Shown here: piece after piece, positions 1 to 6,003 of the stretch | Position numbering within the stretch: the first letter of the stretch is position 1 | Layout: each line of letters opens with the position of its first letter | Assembly: GCA_021151835.1 (NCBI GenBank) | Contig: JAGKWO010000094.1 | Coordinates: 1-6,034 of the forward strand | Direction of reading: 5' to 3' | DNA: 6,034 nt | From: Gammaproteobacteria bacterium | Lineage (GTDB): Bacteria; Pseudomonadota; Gammaproteobacteria; Pseudomonadales; Cellvibrionaceae | Notes under the pieces: model-generated | Seen by the model: the letters and a program-made list of their open reading frames with translations, nothing else | The model's database searches: none | Told to the model about the DNA's origin: nothing | Position numbers and translations under genes: made by a program

Positions 1-600
1 TTGGTCTTTGGTTGGCACTGGCGTGGTGGTAGTGCGAACGATGTGGTAGGCCAAGGCTACTACGGCATGAAAAGCCTCTCTAATAACAGTGCGATTTTTG
101 TGGCGCCTGATCGTGCCGCCGGCACCGACGGTTGGACGAATGAAAACGGCCGCGACATCGCTTTCTTGCGGTCGATGTTGACCCAATTGAAGTCATCATT
201 GTGTATCGATGAAAGTCGCGTCTTTTCTACCGGTTGGAGTTACGGTGGCATGATGTCATTTGCAGTCGGGCGCGAGTTGCCAACCACCTTCCGCGCTATC
301 GCGCCTGTATCGGGTGCCTTCTTGACGCCTCATGTGGATAGTGGTTCGGCGACGGCGGCCTGGATTGCGCACGGCAATAACGACACTGTGGTAAGCCAGA
401 GCTCTGGCGCTCAAGCGCGCGATGCTTATCTCAGGGCTAACGGTTGCTCTAACACGACTGTGCCGGTGCAGCCATCGCCTTGCGTGGAGTATCAAAACTG
501 TTCAGCAGGTAAACCTGTTGTCTGGTGTTCGTTCAACGGTGGTCACACTCAACCGTCGTTCTATAGCTCTGGAGCATGGAACTTCTTTAATCGGTTCTAA
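1..600 (+). CDS. CE1 / PHB-depolymerase-like esterase (feruloyl or acetylxylan esterase type), 5'-truncated
   Basis: This is the C-terminal part (199 residues) of a secreted alpha/beta-hydrolase; the reading frame is already open at base 1, so the true start and signal peptide lie upstream. What is seen: an oxyanion-loop segment (FGWHWRGGSAND, residues 3-14), the nucleophile elbow GWSYGG with Ser80, an acid loop HGNNDTVV with Asp128, and the catalytic His182 in NGGHTQP. Cysteines at 68, 149, 161, 167 and 176 suggest disulfides, which fits export. The chain ends with AWNFFNRF, the normal end of this family. Family knowledge: LpqC/CE1-type enzymes hydrolyse feruloyl or acetyl esters on xylan, or short polyesters. 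The neighbouring GH3 and second esterase favour hemicellulose as the substrate, but the exact ester cannot be told from sequence. A carbohydrate-binding module could be present upstream, outside the window. Confidence 0.87.
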   Translation: MVFGWHWRGGSANDVVGQGYYGMKSLSNNSAIFVAPDRAAGTDGWTNENGRDIAFLRSMLTQLKSSLCIDESRVFSTGWSYGGMMSFAVGRELPTTFRAIAPVSGAFLTPHVDSGSATAAWIAHGNNDTVVSQSSGAQARDAYLRANGCSNTTVPVQPSPCVEYQNCSAGKPVVWCSFNGGHTQPSFYSSGAWNFFNRF

Positions 601-754
601 TTGCCGTGAGGCGGAAGGCAACAGTGATTTAAAAGGATGCATCACTAGTTATCCGGTGCGCTGGTGCGCATTTGATGGCGCTTCACAACATGACGCGGGC
701 CAAACGGAACGCTGGATTCCGGTAGAGGCCCGGAATTTTATCAGACAATTCTGA
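599..754 (+). pseudogene. Orphan C-terminal tail of a second CE1-like esterase (relic)
   Basis: Right at the stop codon of the preceding esterase, another frame encodes about 51 residues that read like the end of a paralogous esterase. It has an N-C pair, then GC, then YPVRWCAFDG, a histidine (GASQHDAG), and a final VEARNFIRQF before TGA. It aligns by eye with the tail of the upstream gene (NGC ... C ... KPVVWCSFNGGHT ... GAWNFFNRF). No start codon, Shine-Dalgarno site or nucleophile motif belongs to it. The same frame is open back to about 422, but there it only shadows the upstream gene. The two tails clearly differ at DNA level, so this is not a fresh duplication. The likely explanation is deletion or recombination between tandem esterase genes, which left the second gene's 3' end behind. 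A sequencing frameshift is unlikely, because the upstream protein already ends normally. Confidence 0.7.
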
Positions 755-759
755 TAAAA
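736..759 (+). other. Perfect 10-bp inverted repeat across the relic's stop codon
   Basis: The arms TTTTATCAGA (736-745) and TCTGATAAAA (750-759) are exact reverse complements around a 4-nt loop. The TGA stop of the esterase relic (752-754) lies in the right arm. The hairpin is AT-rich and has no T-run after it, so it is not a classical terminator by itself. It may act together with the GC-rich terminator 26 nt downstream or protect the 3' end of the message. Confidence 0.6.
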
Positions 760-785
760 ATCGGTGTTGTTTTCCCCAGGACTTT

Positions 786-810
786 GCCCGGCTTACAGCC
801 GGGCTTTTTT
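786..810 (+). terminator. Rho-independent terminator
   Basis: The 8-bp GC-rich stem GCCCGGCT (786-793) / AGCCGGGC (797-804) with a 3-nt loop is followed directly by six T residues (805-810) and, after CG, four more. This is a textbook intrinsic terminator for + strand transcription. It ends the esterase block and separates it from the next operon. Confidence 0.92.
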
Positions 811-854
811 CGTTTTATGGGCTTTTTAAGCGGTTTACGAAAATTGATGCTTTT

Positions 855-882
855 TTGACGTGCAAGTCGATAGCATTATCTT
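855..882 (+). promoter_or_regulatory. Candidate sigma-70 promoter for the esterase-GH3 pair
   Basis: TTGACG (855-860) resembles a -35 box (5 of 6). With a 16-nt spacer, TATCTT (877-882) is a weak -10 match (4 of 6). It lies downstream of the terminator and about 115 nt upstream of the esterase start, leaving a leader that contains the 900-914 palindrome. A second weaker option is TTGTCA (892-897) with AATGAT (915-920). Neither is strong, so the promoter may need an activator. Confidence 0.35.
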
Positions 883-899
883 GCGCTTTATTTGTCATA

Positions 900-914
900 T
901 AGTAATAATGACTA
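900..914 (+). promoter_or_regulatory. Candidate operator: 15-bp near-palindrome TAGT-N7-ACTA
   Basis: TAGTAATAATGACTA pairs at six of seven positions around a central A. It has the same layout, with the mismatch at the same place, as TGGTAAATTTGACCA at 5202-5216 in front of the GntR gene; ten of fifteen bases agree. It sits just downstream of the candidate promoter and upstream of the esterase gene, a position that suits repression. A role as the GntR protein's binding site is inference. Confidence 0.35.
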
Positions 915-984
915 AATGATTTGTAGCAGGGTCAGCTATTGCCCCGACAACAGATTAATAAATATAAGAACCCGGCAATTAACC

Positions 985-988
985 AGGA
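985..988 (+). promoter_or_regulatory. Ribosome binding site that decides the esterase start
   Basis: AGGA lies 8 nt before the ATG at 997, and the sequence from that ATG begins a clear signal peptide. The upstream in-frame ATG at 916 has no comparable site and would put 27 polar, arginine-containing residues before the signal peptide, so 997 is preferred. Confidence 0.75.
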
Positions 989-996
989 AAATAACA

Positions 997-2019
997 ATGC
1001 GTCGTTTTACTTTCTATTCGGTCATTACTCTGTTTTTTGTTTCATTTTGTTCAACCGTATGGGCAAATCATGAGGTTAAACATTTTCGCGATATTGTTTG
1101 GGCCAGCCCCCAAAATTTTGATTTAACACTGGATATCGCCATACCCGCTACCAAAACCAAAGACAAGCCCGTGCTGGTCATTTTTCACGGGGGTGGATGG
1201 TTGCTTAACAACAAATCCATCATGACCGATTTGGCTAATAGCATTGCTGCACGCACAGACATCATTACTGTAAACGTAAATTACCGTTTACTTTCCGATG
1301 TGAATAACACCACGACTGTGAATGAAATTGTGGAAGACGCATTCGGTGCAATTGTTTGGGTTAAGCACAACATTAAACGTTATGGCGGCAATCCGGATAA
1401 AGTGGCCGTGACCGGCGATAGCGCCGGTGGGCATTTGGCCGCGATGGTTACGCTCGCCGGGCGCAACCTGCGTAGCGACGGTTTTGATGAAAAACCACTG
1501 GGTTTCAAACCAACCTATTTACCTAAAGATGTAACCGCCGAAGAAATTGCACGCACGGATGGCTTGAAAATCCAGGCCGCGATTTTGAGCTATGCCGGAT
1601 ACAGCCTGGTTGAAGTGGCTCAGGGAGATTTTGAAACAGAGCGCAATCCCTTCTGGAAATGGAGTAACGCCACACCGCGTGGAATGTTTGGTAACAGCAT
1701 TAATCTGAAAAATAATCCCGAATACTACGAAGCCGTTTCCCCTAACCATTATCTGGTTAATAAAAACGAATACACGTTGCCGCAACAGTTTGTATTGGTT
1801 GGCGAGCTGGACCAGCTTACGACACCGGAACGAGCAACTGCTTATGTAGAACAATTAAAAAAATTGGGCCAGCCAGTGCAATTTAAAATCTATGCAGGCA
1901 AAGGCCACGGCTTTTTAGACAGCGGCTGCAATGATTATAACAAGGGGTGTTTCAAGGATCTTTCCGAGCCAACAGTCACTGACATGGTGAAATTCCTGAA
2001 CGATGTTTTCAAACTATAA
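997..2019 (+). CDS. Secreted alpha/beta-hydrolase, probable carbohydrate esterase (HGGGW/GDSAGG type)
   Basis: The protein has 340 residues. A signal peptide spans residues 1-23 (MRR, a hydrophobic stretch, then VWA before Asn24), so the mature enzyme is exported to the periplasm or beyond. The oxyanion motif HGGGW (64-68), nucleophile elbow GDSAGG (Ser142), acid in GELD (Asp272) and His304 in GKGHGF give a complete catalytic set. The fold resembles hormone-sensitive-lipase/BD-FAE-like esterases, which include acetylxylan and feruloyl esterases. A segment of about 35 residues after Leu158 and a Cys311/Cys318 pair near the C-terminus may shape the active-site entrance or form a disulfide. The gene precedes the GH3 gene by 77 nt on the same strand, with no terminator seen between them, so co-transcription is likely. 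Deacylation of xylan oligosaccharides ahead of the GH3 enzyme is a reasonable inference. A lipase- or peptidase-like activity cannot be excluded from sequence. Confidence 0.85.
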   Translation: MRRFTFYSVITLFFVSFCSTVWANHEVKHFRDIVWASPQNFDLTLDIAIPATKTKDKPVLVIFHGGGWLLNNKSIMTDLANSIAARTDIITVNVNYRLLSDVNNTTTVNEIVEDAFGAIVWVKHNIKRYGGNPDKVAVTGDSAGGHLAAMVTLAGRNLRSDGFDEKPLGFKPTYLPKDVTAEEIARTDGLKIQAAILSYAGYSLVEVAQGDFETERNPFWKWSNATPRGMFGNSINLKNNPEYYEAVSPNHYLVNKNEYTLPQQFVLVGELDQLTTPERATAYVEQLKKLGQPVQFKIYAGKGHGFLDSGCNDYNKGCFKDLSEPTVTDMVKFLNDVFKL

Positions 2020-2096
2020 ATCGATTATTCGTTAATGCTATTCATGGGGTCCACGAGGGCCCAGGTTTAATCACGAAAATCAATGGAACATCGGCT

Positions 2097-4760
2097 ATGG
2101 CTATATTCGCTGAAAAATTAACGCGTAGAAAAAAAATATCGCAATCAATTTTTATCCTGTCTGCATGTGTATATTTTGCTCCTTGCACCAGTGCGGATGC
2201 CCCCAAGGTAACGCCCATATACCAGAATACGTCGCTTGATTTCGAAGCACGTGCGCAAGATCTGGTGTCACGGATGACGCTGGATGAAAAAATTCCGCAA
2301 CTTATCAATGACGCTCCCGCCATTCCGCGCCTCGGTGTGCGCGAATTCAATTGGTGGAATGAAGGCCTGCATGGTGTAGCCGCACTCGGTGAAGCGACTG
2401 TATTTCCACAGGCAATCGGCATGGCCGCCGCATGGGATGAACCCTTGATGCAACAAGTGGCGGACGTTATCAGCACCGAATTTCGCGCAAAACATTATGC
2501 GGAACAACACCGGTTTGGCGGCTCCGACTGGTTTGGCGGGTTAACCGTGTGGTCACCTAATATCAATATTTTTCGCGATCCGCGTTGGGGCCGTGGCCAG
2601 GAAACCTATGGCGAAGATCCACACCTTACCTCGCGCCTTGGTGTTGCTTTTGTGAAAGGTTTGCAAGGAAAAGATTCGCGCTATTTTAAAACTATCGCAA
2701 CACCCAAGCACTATGCCGTTCACAGTGGACCTGAAGCCAGCCGGCATCGCGATGATATTCACCCGAGCGCAAAGGACCTTGAAGAAACTTATCTGCCCGC
2801 GTTTCGTGCAACTATCACCGAAGGAAACGCCCAATCGATAATGTGTGCCTACAATGCGGTAAGCGGTGTACCGGCCTGCGCCAATGGCGAATTATTACAA
2901 AACAAATTACGCCAGCAATGGGGCTTCAAAGGTTTTGTCGTATCCGATTGCGGTGCGGTGTTTGATATTTATCACAGCGCCAACCACAACTATAAAAAAT
3001 CTCCTGAGGAAGGTATTAAAGCAGCATTTGAAGCCGGGATGGATTTAATTTGTGGTGACGCCAGCGAGGCGGATAATATTCGCAGCGCGTTAAAAAAGGG
3101 GCTGATTACGGAAACACAAATTGATACCGCCCTGGTCCGTTTGTTTACCGCCAGAATGGGCCTCGGCCAATTTGATCCACGCACCCGGGTATTTCCAAAA
3201 ATCACCGCACGCGATAATGACACCGATGCACATCGCCAACTCGCACGCACCATGGCGGAGAAATCGCTGGTGCTGCTAAAAAATGATGCCAGTTTCTTAC
3301 CGTTAAAATCCGCAATAAAAACTATCGCTGTTGTAGGTCCAAACGCAGACAGTGTTGAAGCACTGGTAGGAAATTATAATGGCACCCCATCACAGCCGGT
3401 AACGGTATTAAAAGGGTTGCGGTCACGCTTTGGTGAAACCAATATCCGCTACGAAAAAGGCACCGGGTTGCTCGATCCACTGCAAGCCCCCGTTCCAGTT
3501 ACAGCATTGTGCGCAGATGCCAAATGCCGCAAACCCGGTTTGAATGCAGAATATTTTTCTGATAAAAATTTTGATAAAAAACCCGTACTGAAACGCGTTG
3601 ACACCAATGCAGGTGTGCACTGGACAAATGAAGTCGCCAGCGGCGCTGTGCGCTGGAACGGATATTTAAAAGCACCGGAAACCGGCACTTACAGCTTGCG
3701 TTATATCGCCGATGGCGGATATCGAATTTGGGTCAATGATCAATTAATTATTGATGCCTGGAATGTTGATTGGCGCCCGGTGATCGCCAGTGGCGCCGTA
3801 GATTTGCAAGCAGGAAAAATTTATCGCTTGAAAATTGAAGCATTCCAGCGCGGTGAACAAGGCAACGAGCAATTGGTGTGGAGTTTACCATCCAATGCAC
3901 AGGCGGAATCCGCTATTAGCGCCGCAAAAAATTCTGATGCAGTTGTATTTGTCGGTGGCTTGACTGCACAGGTTGAAGGTGAAGAAATGCCGGTGCCCTT
4001 ACCGGGATTCAGCGGTGGTGATCGCACCGATTTATCCTTGCCACGCGTTCAACGCGAGCTATTGCAAAAACTTTATGCCACAGGAAAACCGGTAATTGTT
4101 GTATTGATGAATGGCAGCGCACTGGCAGTCAATGAAGAGGATGCAAAAGCAACGGCAATCATTGAAGCCTGGTATCCCGGCGGCCAGGGAGGCGAAGCGC
4201 TTGCATCAATGCTGGCAGGCGATTTTAGTCCCGCCGGGCGCTTACCGGTAACTTTTTACAAATCGCTTGAGCAATTACCGCCATTCAGTGATTACTCCAT
4301 GGCAAATCGTACATATCGCTACCACACTGGCGAGGTGTTATATCCCTTTGGCTATGGACTTTCCTACAGCAATTTCAATTACGACAACATAAACATTTCA
4401 CCACAACAGTGGAGTGCCAAGGGTTCAGTGAGGGTATCCGTAAATGTAACCAATACCGGTGCAATGGATGCGGAAGAAGTGGTCCAGCTCTACGCGGCAC
4501 GCAAGGATATCGAGAATTCACCCGTGCGCACATTGATCGGTTTTGAACGTGTTTATATTGCAAAAGGTGAAACTAAAAAAATCACCTTCACATTGGATGA
4601 TCGCAGTTTGAGTTCAGTGAACGCGGACGGCCAACGCGCCATTGTTCCGGGCAATGTCAGTTTGTGGGTGGGAGGAGGACAACCGTTGCAGCGAACGGGT
4701 CTGCAAGCTGCGGCGGGTAAAGAGGCCAATCTAATTATCAAAAAAAGTAAAACGCTTTAA
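2097..4760 (+). CDS. Exported glycoside hydrolase family 3 enzyme with PA14 insertion (beta-xylosidase / beta-glucosidase type)
   Basis: The protein has 887 residues. The N-terminus is a signal sequence: basic KLTRRKK (7-13), then a hydrophobic run, with cleavage plausible after Ala33 (CTSA); LSAC (21-24) also fits a lipobox. The GH3 barrel spans about 45-370 and shows NEGLHG (88-93), FRDPRWGRG (159-167), KH (204-205), MCAYNAVSG (249-257) and the nucleophile Asp284 in VVSDCGAV. The second alpha/beta domain begins near 385 and is interrupted by a PA14-like module (about 480-598). It resumes at DAVVFVGG and carries EGEE (627-630), the likely site of the acid/base glutamate. An FnIII-like domain occupies about 774-860. 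SDCGAV and MCAYN are typical of xylosidase-type GH3 enzymes, so release of xylose from xylo-oligosaccharides is favoured, but glucosidase or arabinosidase activity is possible. Such proteins are sometimes auto-labelled 'glucan 1,4-alpha-glucosidase', which does not fit a retaining beta-acting family. The Shine-Dalgarno site is weak (GGA at 2085-2087, 9 nt before the ATG), which fits translation within an operon. Confidence 0.93.
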   Translation: MAIFAEKLTRRKKISQSIFILSACVYFAPCTSADAPKVTPIYQNTSLDFEARAQDLVSRMTLDEKIPQLINDAPAIPRLGVREFNWWNEGLHGVAALGEATVFPQAIGMAAAWDEPLMQQVADVISTEFRAKHYAEQHRFGGSDWFGGLTVWSPNINIFRDPRWGRGQETYGEDPHLTSRLGVAFVKGLQGKDSRYFKTIATPKHYAVHSGPEASRHRDDIHPSAKDLEETYLPAFRATITEGNAQSIMCAYNAVSGVPACANGELLQNKLRQQWGFKGFVVSDCGAVFDIYHSANHNYKKSPEEGIKAAFEAGMDLICGDASEADNIRSALKKGLITETQIDTALVRLFTARMGLGQFDPRTRVFPKITARDNDTDAHRQLARTMAEKSLVLLKNDASFLPLKSAIKTIAVVGPNADSVEALVGNYNGTPSQPVTVLKGLRSRFGETNIRYEKGTGLLDPLQAPVPVTALCADAKCRKPGLNAEYFSDKNFDKKPVLKRVDTNAGVHWTNEVASGAVRWNGYLKAPETGTYSLRYIADGGYRIWVNDQLIIDAWNVDWRPVIASGAVDLQAGKIYRLKIEAFQRGEQGNEQLVWSLPSNAQAESAISAAKNSDAVVFVGGLTAQVEGEEMPVPLPGFSGGDRTDLSLPRVQRELLQKLYATGKPVIVVLMNGSALAVNEEDAKATAIIEAWYPGGQGGEALASMLAGDFSPAGRLPVTFYKSLEQLPPFSDYSMANRTYRYHTGEVLYPFGYGLSYSNFNYDNINISPQQWSAKGSVRVSVNVTNTGAMDAEEVVQLYAARKDIENSPVRTLIGFERVYIAKGETKKITFTLDDRSLSSVNADGQRAIVPGNVSLWVGGGQPLQRTGLQAAAGKEANLIIKKSKTL

Positions 4761-4766
4761 ATTTAA

Positions 4767-4802
4767 CAATCCTCGTGCCCATATTTTTGAGCACGAGGAT
4801 TG
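4767..4802 (+). terminator. Strong stem-loop ending the esterase-GH3 operon (possible terminator)
   Basis: The 12-bp arms CAATCCTCGTGC (4767-4778) and GCACGAGGATTG (4791-4802) are exact reverse complements around a 12-nt loop, six nt after the GH3 stop codon. No T-run follows on the + strand, so intrinsic termination is uncertain. It could instead be a 3' end stabiliser or a Rho-linked end. On the - strand the stem is followed by TTAAATTTAAA, which is also a poor U-tract. Confidence 0.55.
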
Positions 4803-4860
4803 CTGTAACTTACCATGGCTGCCTTATAGAAACTTTCCAAAATGTAAAATAATCCAGCAC

Positions 4861-4928
4861 TCGCAACCGCGAAAGAAAATCTGGTAATCCTTTAAAAAAA
4901 TATCGCAACCTCGCAAAAAGCCCCGCAA
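4861..4928. repeat. Cluster of short CGCAA repeats
   Basis: TCGCAACC occurs at 4861-4868 and 4903-4910. The second copy is followed directly by TCGCAAAA (4911-4918), and CCGCAACA follows a few bases later (4923-4930). The spacing is irregular. This may be chance or a degenerate set of protein-binding sites; no function can be assigned. Confidence 0.3.
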
Positions 4929-5068
4929 CAAGCCAACTGATCAATCCGAATTTATTAAAGAATGGGCAAATAATTAATTGTTAATTCTTTTTATACATTA
5001 ACTACTCACTTGTGATTTTTATTTCATTCGCAATTAATTACATAAGCAGAGAAATTTTCAGAATTTTT

Positions 5069-5100
5069 ATTACGCCATTTTTTTCAAATGGGGATGTAAT
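5069..5100. other. Imperfect hairpin in the intergenic region
   Basis: The outer arms ATTAC (5069-5073) and GTAAT (5096-5100) enclose the inner arms CCATTT (5075-5080) and AAATGG (5086-5091), with a 5-nt loop and an asymmetric 1x4 internal loop. No T-run follows on either strand. It could be an operator-like element or an RNA structure if the region is transcribed. Confidence 0.35.
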
Positions 5101-5111
5101 CGAATTCATTC

Positions 5112-5122
5112 TGGTATTACTA
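5112..5122 (+). promoter_or_regulatory. Candidate GntR/FCD-type operator TGGTATTACTA
   Basis: This 11-mer matches every fixed base of TNGTNNNACNA, the half-site pattern known for FadR-subfamily (FCD) GntR regulators. It lies 230 nt upstream of such a regulator's gene. With only six fixed bases, a chance match in AT-rich DNA is quite possible. It was the only full match I found in the two promoter regions by eye. Confidence 0.35.
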
Positions 5123-5165
5123 ACATACTAGTTCATCAATTTGGGTTATTTACTTTATTCGTTTG

Positions 5166-5194
5166 TTGAAACCCATATAAAAATATTGTATGTT
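5166..5194 (+). promoter_or_regulatory. Candidate promoter of the GntR gene
   Basis: TTGAAA (5166-5171, 5 of 6 for a -35 box) is separated by 17 nt from TATGTT (5189-5194, 4 of 6 for a -10 box). Transcription would start near 5201, at the edge of the 5202-5216 palindrome, giving a leader of about 150 nt. This is a pattern-based guess in AT-rich DNA, where such matches are common. Confidence 0.35.
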
Positions 5195-5201
5195 TTAATT
5201 A

Positions 5202-5216
5202 TGGTAAATTTGACCA
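5202..5216 (+). promoter_or_regulatory. Candidate operator: 15-bp near-palindrome TGGT-N7-ACCA
   Basis: TGGTAAATTTGACCA pairs at six of seven positions around a central T. It has the same design as 900-914 upstream of the esterase-GH3 pair. It would overlap the predicted transcription start of the GntR gene, which is typical of negative autoregulation. TGGT/ACCA arms are seen in GntR-family sites, but the usual spacing is shorter, so another regulator is possible. Confidence 0.4.
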
Positions 5217-5352
5217 CAAGATGGATTTGCCAGTTTAATTGCTCGCATTTACTTTGCTCTATGCAGCTGAGCATCAGGATTATGTTGGACTTACTGCTCT
5301 ACTCTCTATTGCAGTTTAATGGCGCCTATAAGAATTACTAGCTGGAAATAAA

Positions 5353-6003
5353 ATGCAAAGTGTATCCATTTACGATTTCATAAAAGTCAAAATAGCTTCC
5401 ATGGAGTATGCACCAGGCAGAAACTTTTCCGAAATGGATCTGGCTAAAGAATTGGGCACACCAAGGTCGAAAGTTCGCGAGGCATTCAATTTATTAGCGC
5501 AGGACAAATTAGTGCAAATTATTCCCCAACGATGCACTACTATCTGCAAGCTGGAGCTGGGAAATATTCTGGATTCAATTTTTATCGTCAGATCTATTTT
5601 GATTGCAGTAGTAAAAGATGTTCATGCGCAGCATATTGAAAAGGAACTAACAATAACCCAGTTGAAAGAAAATTTATCGGCACTTGAAAATGGTGGCGTT
5701 TTCTCCGATGCGGATTTTTTCCAGGCAGATCATAATTTTTACCTTACGTTATCAGGATTAAATGGTTTTCCGCGTTTAAATAAAATTATCTTCAAAGAAA
5801 AACTCAATATTGATAGAACACTGCGATTATCAATAGGACGACGTGGCGATTATATTGCTATCGCCAAACTTTATGGCAAAGTCCTGGATGGCATGTTGGC
5901 TGGCGCTCCGGATAAATCGATTAAAGCCATTTGTGAAATTTCTGATGCACTTGAAAAATATGCCAATATGGCAGTGAAATGCCATCCAAGTTTATTTAAA
6001 TAA
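5353..6003 (+). CDS. GntR-family transcriptional regulator, FadR/FCD-like subfamily, without the usual metal-site histidines
   Basis: The protein has 216 residues and is cytoplasmic, with no signal or membrane segment. Residues 5-67 form a GntR winged helix: a first helix (YDFIKVKIASM), APGRNFSEMDLAKELGTPRSKVREAFNLLAQDKLV (helix-turn-helix, 20-54), then a wing with IIPQRCTTI. The family's usual Gly after PxR is Cys61 here. Residues 75-205 look like an all-helical FCD domain in length and helix pattern. However, the family's D-x3-H pair reads Asp126-Tyr130, the next His position is Tyr174, and the last one falls at about Ile196-Asp198. A metal-bound carboxylate ligand therefore seems unlikely. 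GGAAA (5344-5348) supports the ATG. The gene is more AT-rich than the enzymes upstream. It may control the neighbouring esterase-GH3 operon or downstream genes outside the window; the effector is unknown. Confidence 0.82.
   Translation: MQSVSIYDFIKVKIASMEYAPGRNFSEMDLAKELGTPRSKVREAFNLLAQDKLVQIIPQRCTTICKLELGNILDSIFIVRSILIAVVKDVHAQHIEKELTITQLKENLSALENGGVFSDADFFQADHNFYLTLSGLNGFPRLNKIIFKEKLNIDRTLRLSIGRRGDYIAIAKLYGKVLDGMLAGAPDKSIKAICEISDALEKYANMAVKCHPSLFK

Larger units (their letters stand above)
4803..5352. other. Long AT-rich intergenic region
   Basis: About 550 nt lie between the GH3 stem-loop and the GntR gene with no convincing gene. The region is visibly richer in A and T than the upstream genes. 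It holds scattered CGCAA repeats (4861-4928), two AATTAATT stretches near 4973 and 5032, an imperfect hairpin (5069-5100), a GntR-like site (5112-5122), a candidate promoter with a palindrome (5166-5216) and a 9-bp direct repeat CAGTTTAAT at 5231-5239 and 5312-5320. A TTG-started frame of 66 codons (5141-5341) lacks a Shine-Dalgarno site and overlaps the promoter elements. I do not recognise an RNA gene, attachment site or insertion sequence here. Confidence 0.6.

Noticed and set aside
1..3. TTG at base 1 as the true start of the first esterase
   Set aside because: The frame is open at the window edge, and the sequence begins directly at the oxyanion-loop strand, with no signal peptide or first strands; the gene is cut by the window.
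422..754. A 110-residue gene in this span
   Set aside because: Up to about 598 it runs in a second frame inside a well-supported esterase; only the last 51 residues carry a family signal, so I treat those as a relic instead.
916..996. An earlier start for the second esterase at ATG 916
   Set aside because: It would place 27 polar residues before a clear signal peptide and has no good ribosome binding site; ATG 997 has AGGA at proper spacing.
2042..2510. Open frames on the - strand opposite the GH3 gene start (and similar ones at 1519-1854 and 2990-3253)
   Set aside because: They mirror strongly supported genes on the + strand, lack family motifs, and are explained by the codon usage of those genes.
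5011..5026. CRP-like site starting TGTGA in the intergenic region
   Set aside because: Only the left half fits; the right half (TTTCA) matches poorly, and AT-rich DNA gives many such half-sites.
5141..5341. A 66-residue protein or 46-residue leader peptide (ATG 5201) before the GntR gene
   Set aside because: No Shine-Dalgarno site, no recognisable motif, irregular composition, and overlap with the candidate promoter and palindrome; kept as non-coding.
4803..5352. Mobile element, tRNA, CRISPR or attachment site in the long gap
   Set aside because: No regularly spaced repeats, no cloverleaf or CCA end, no terminal inverted repeats with a transposase, and no integrase nearby.
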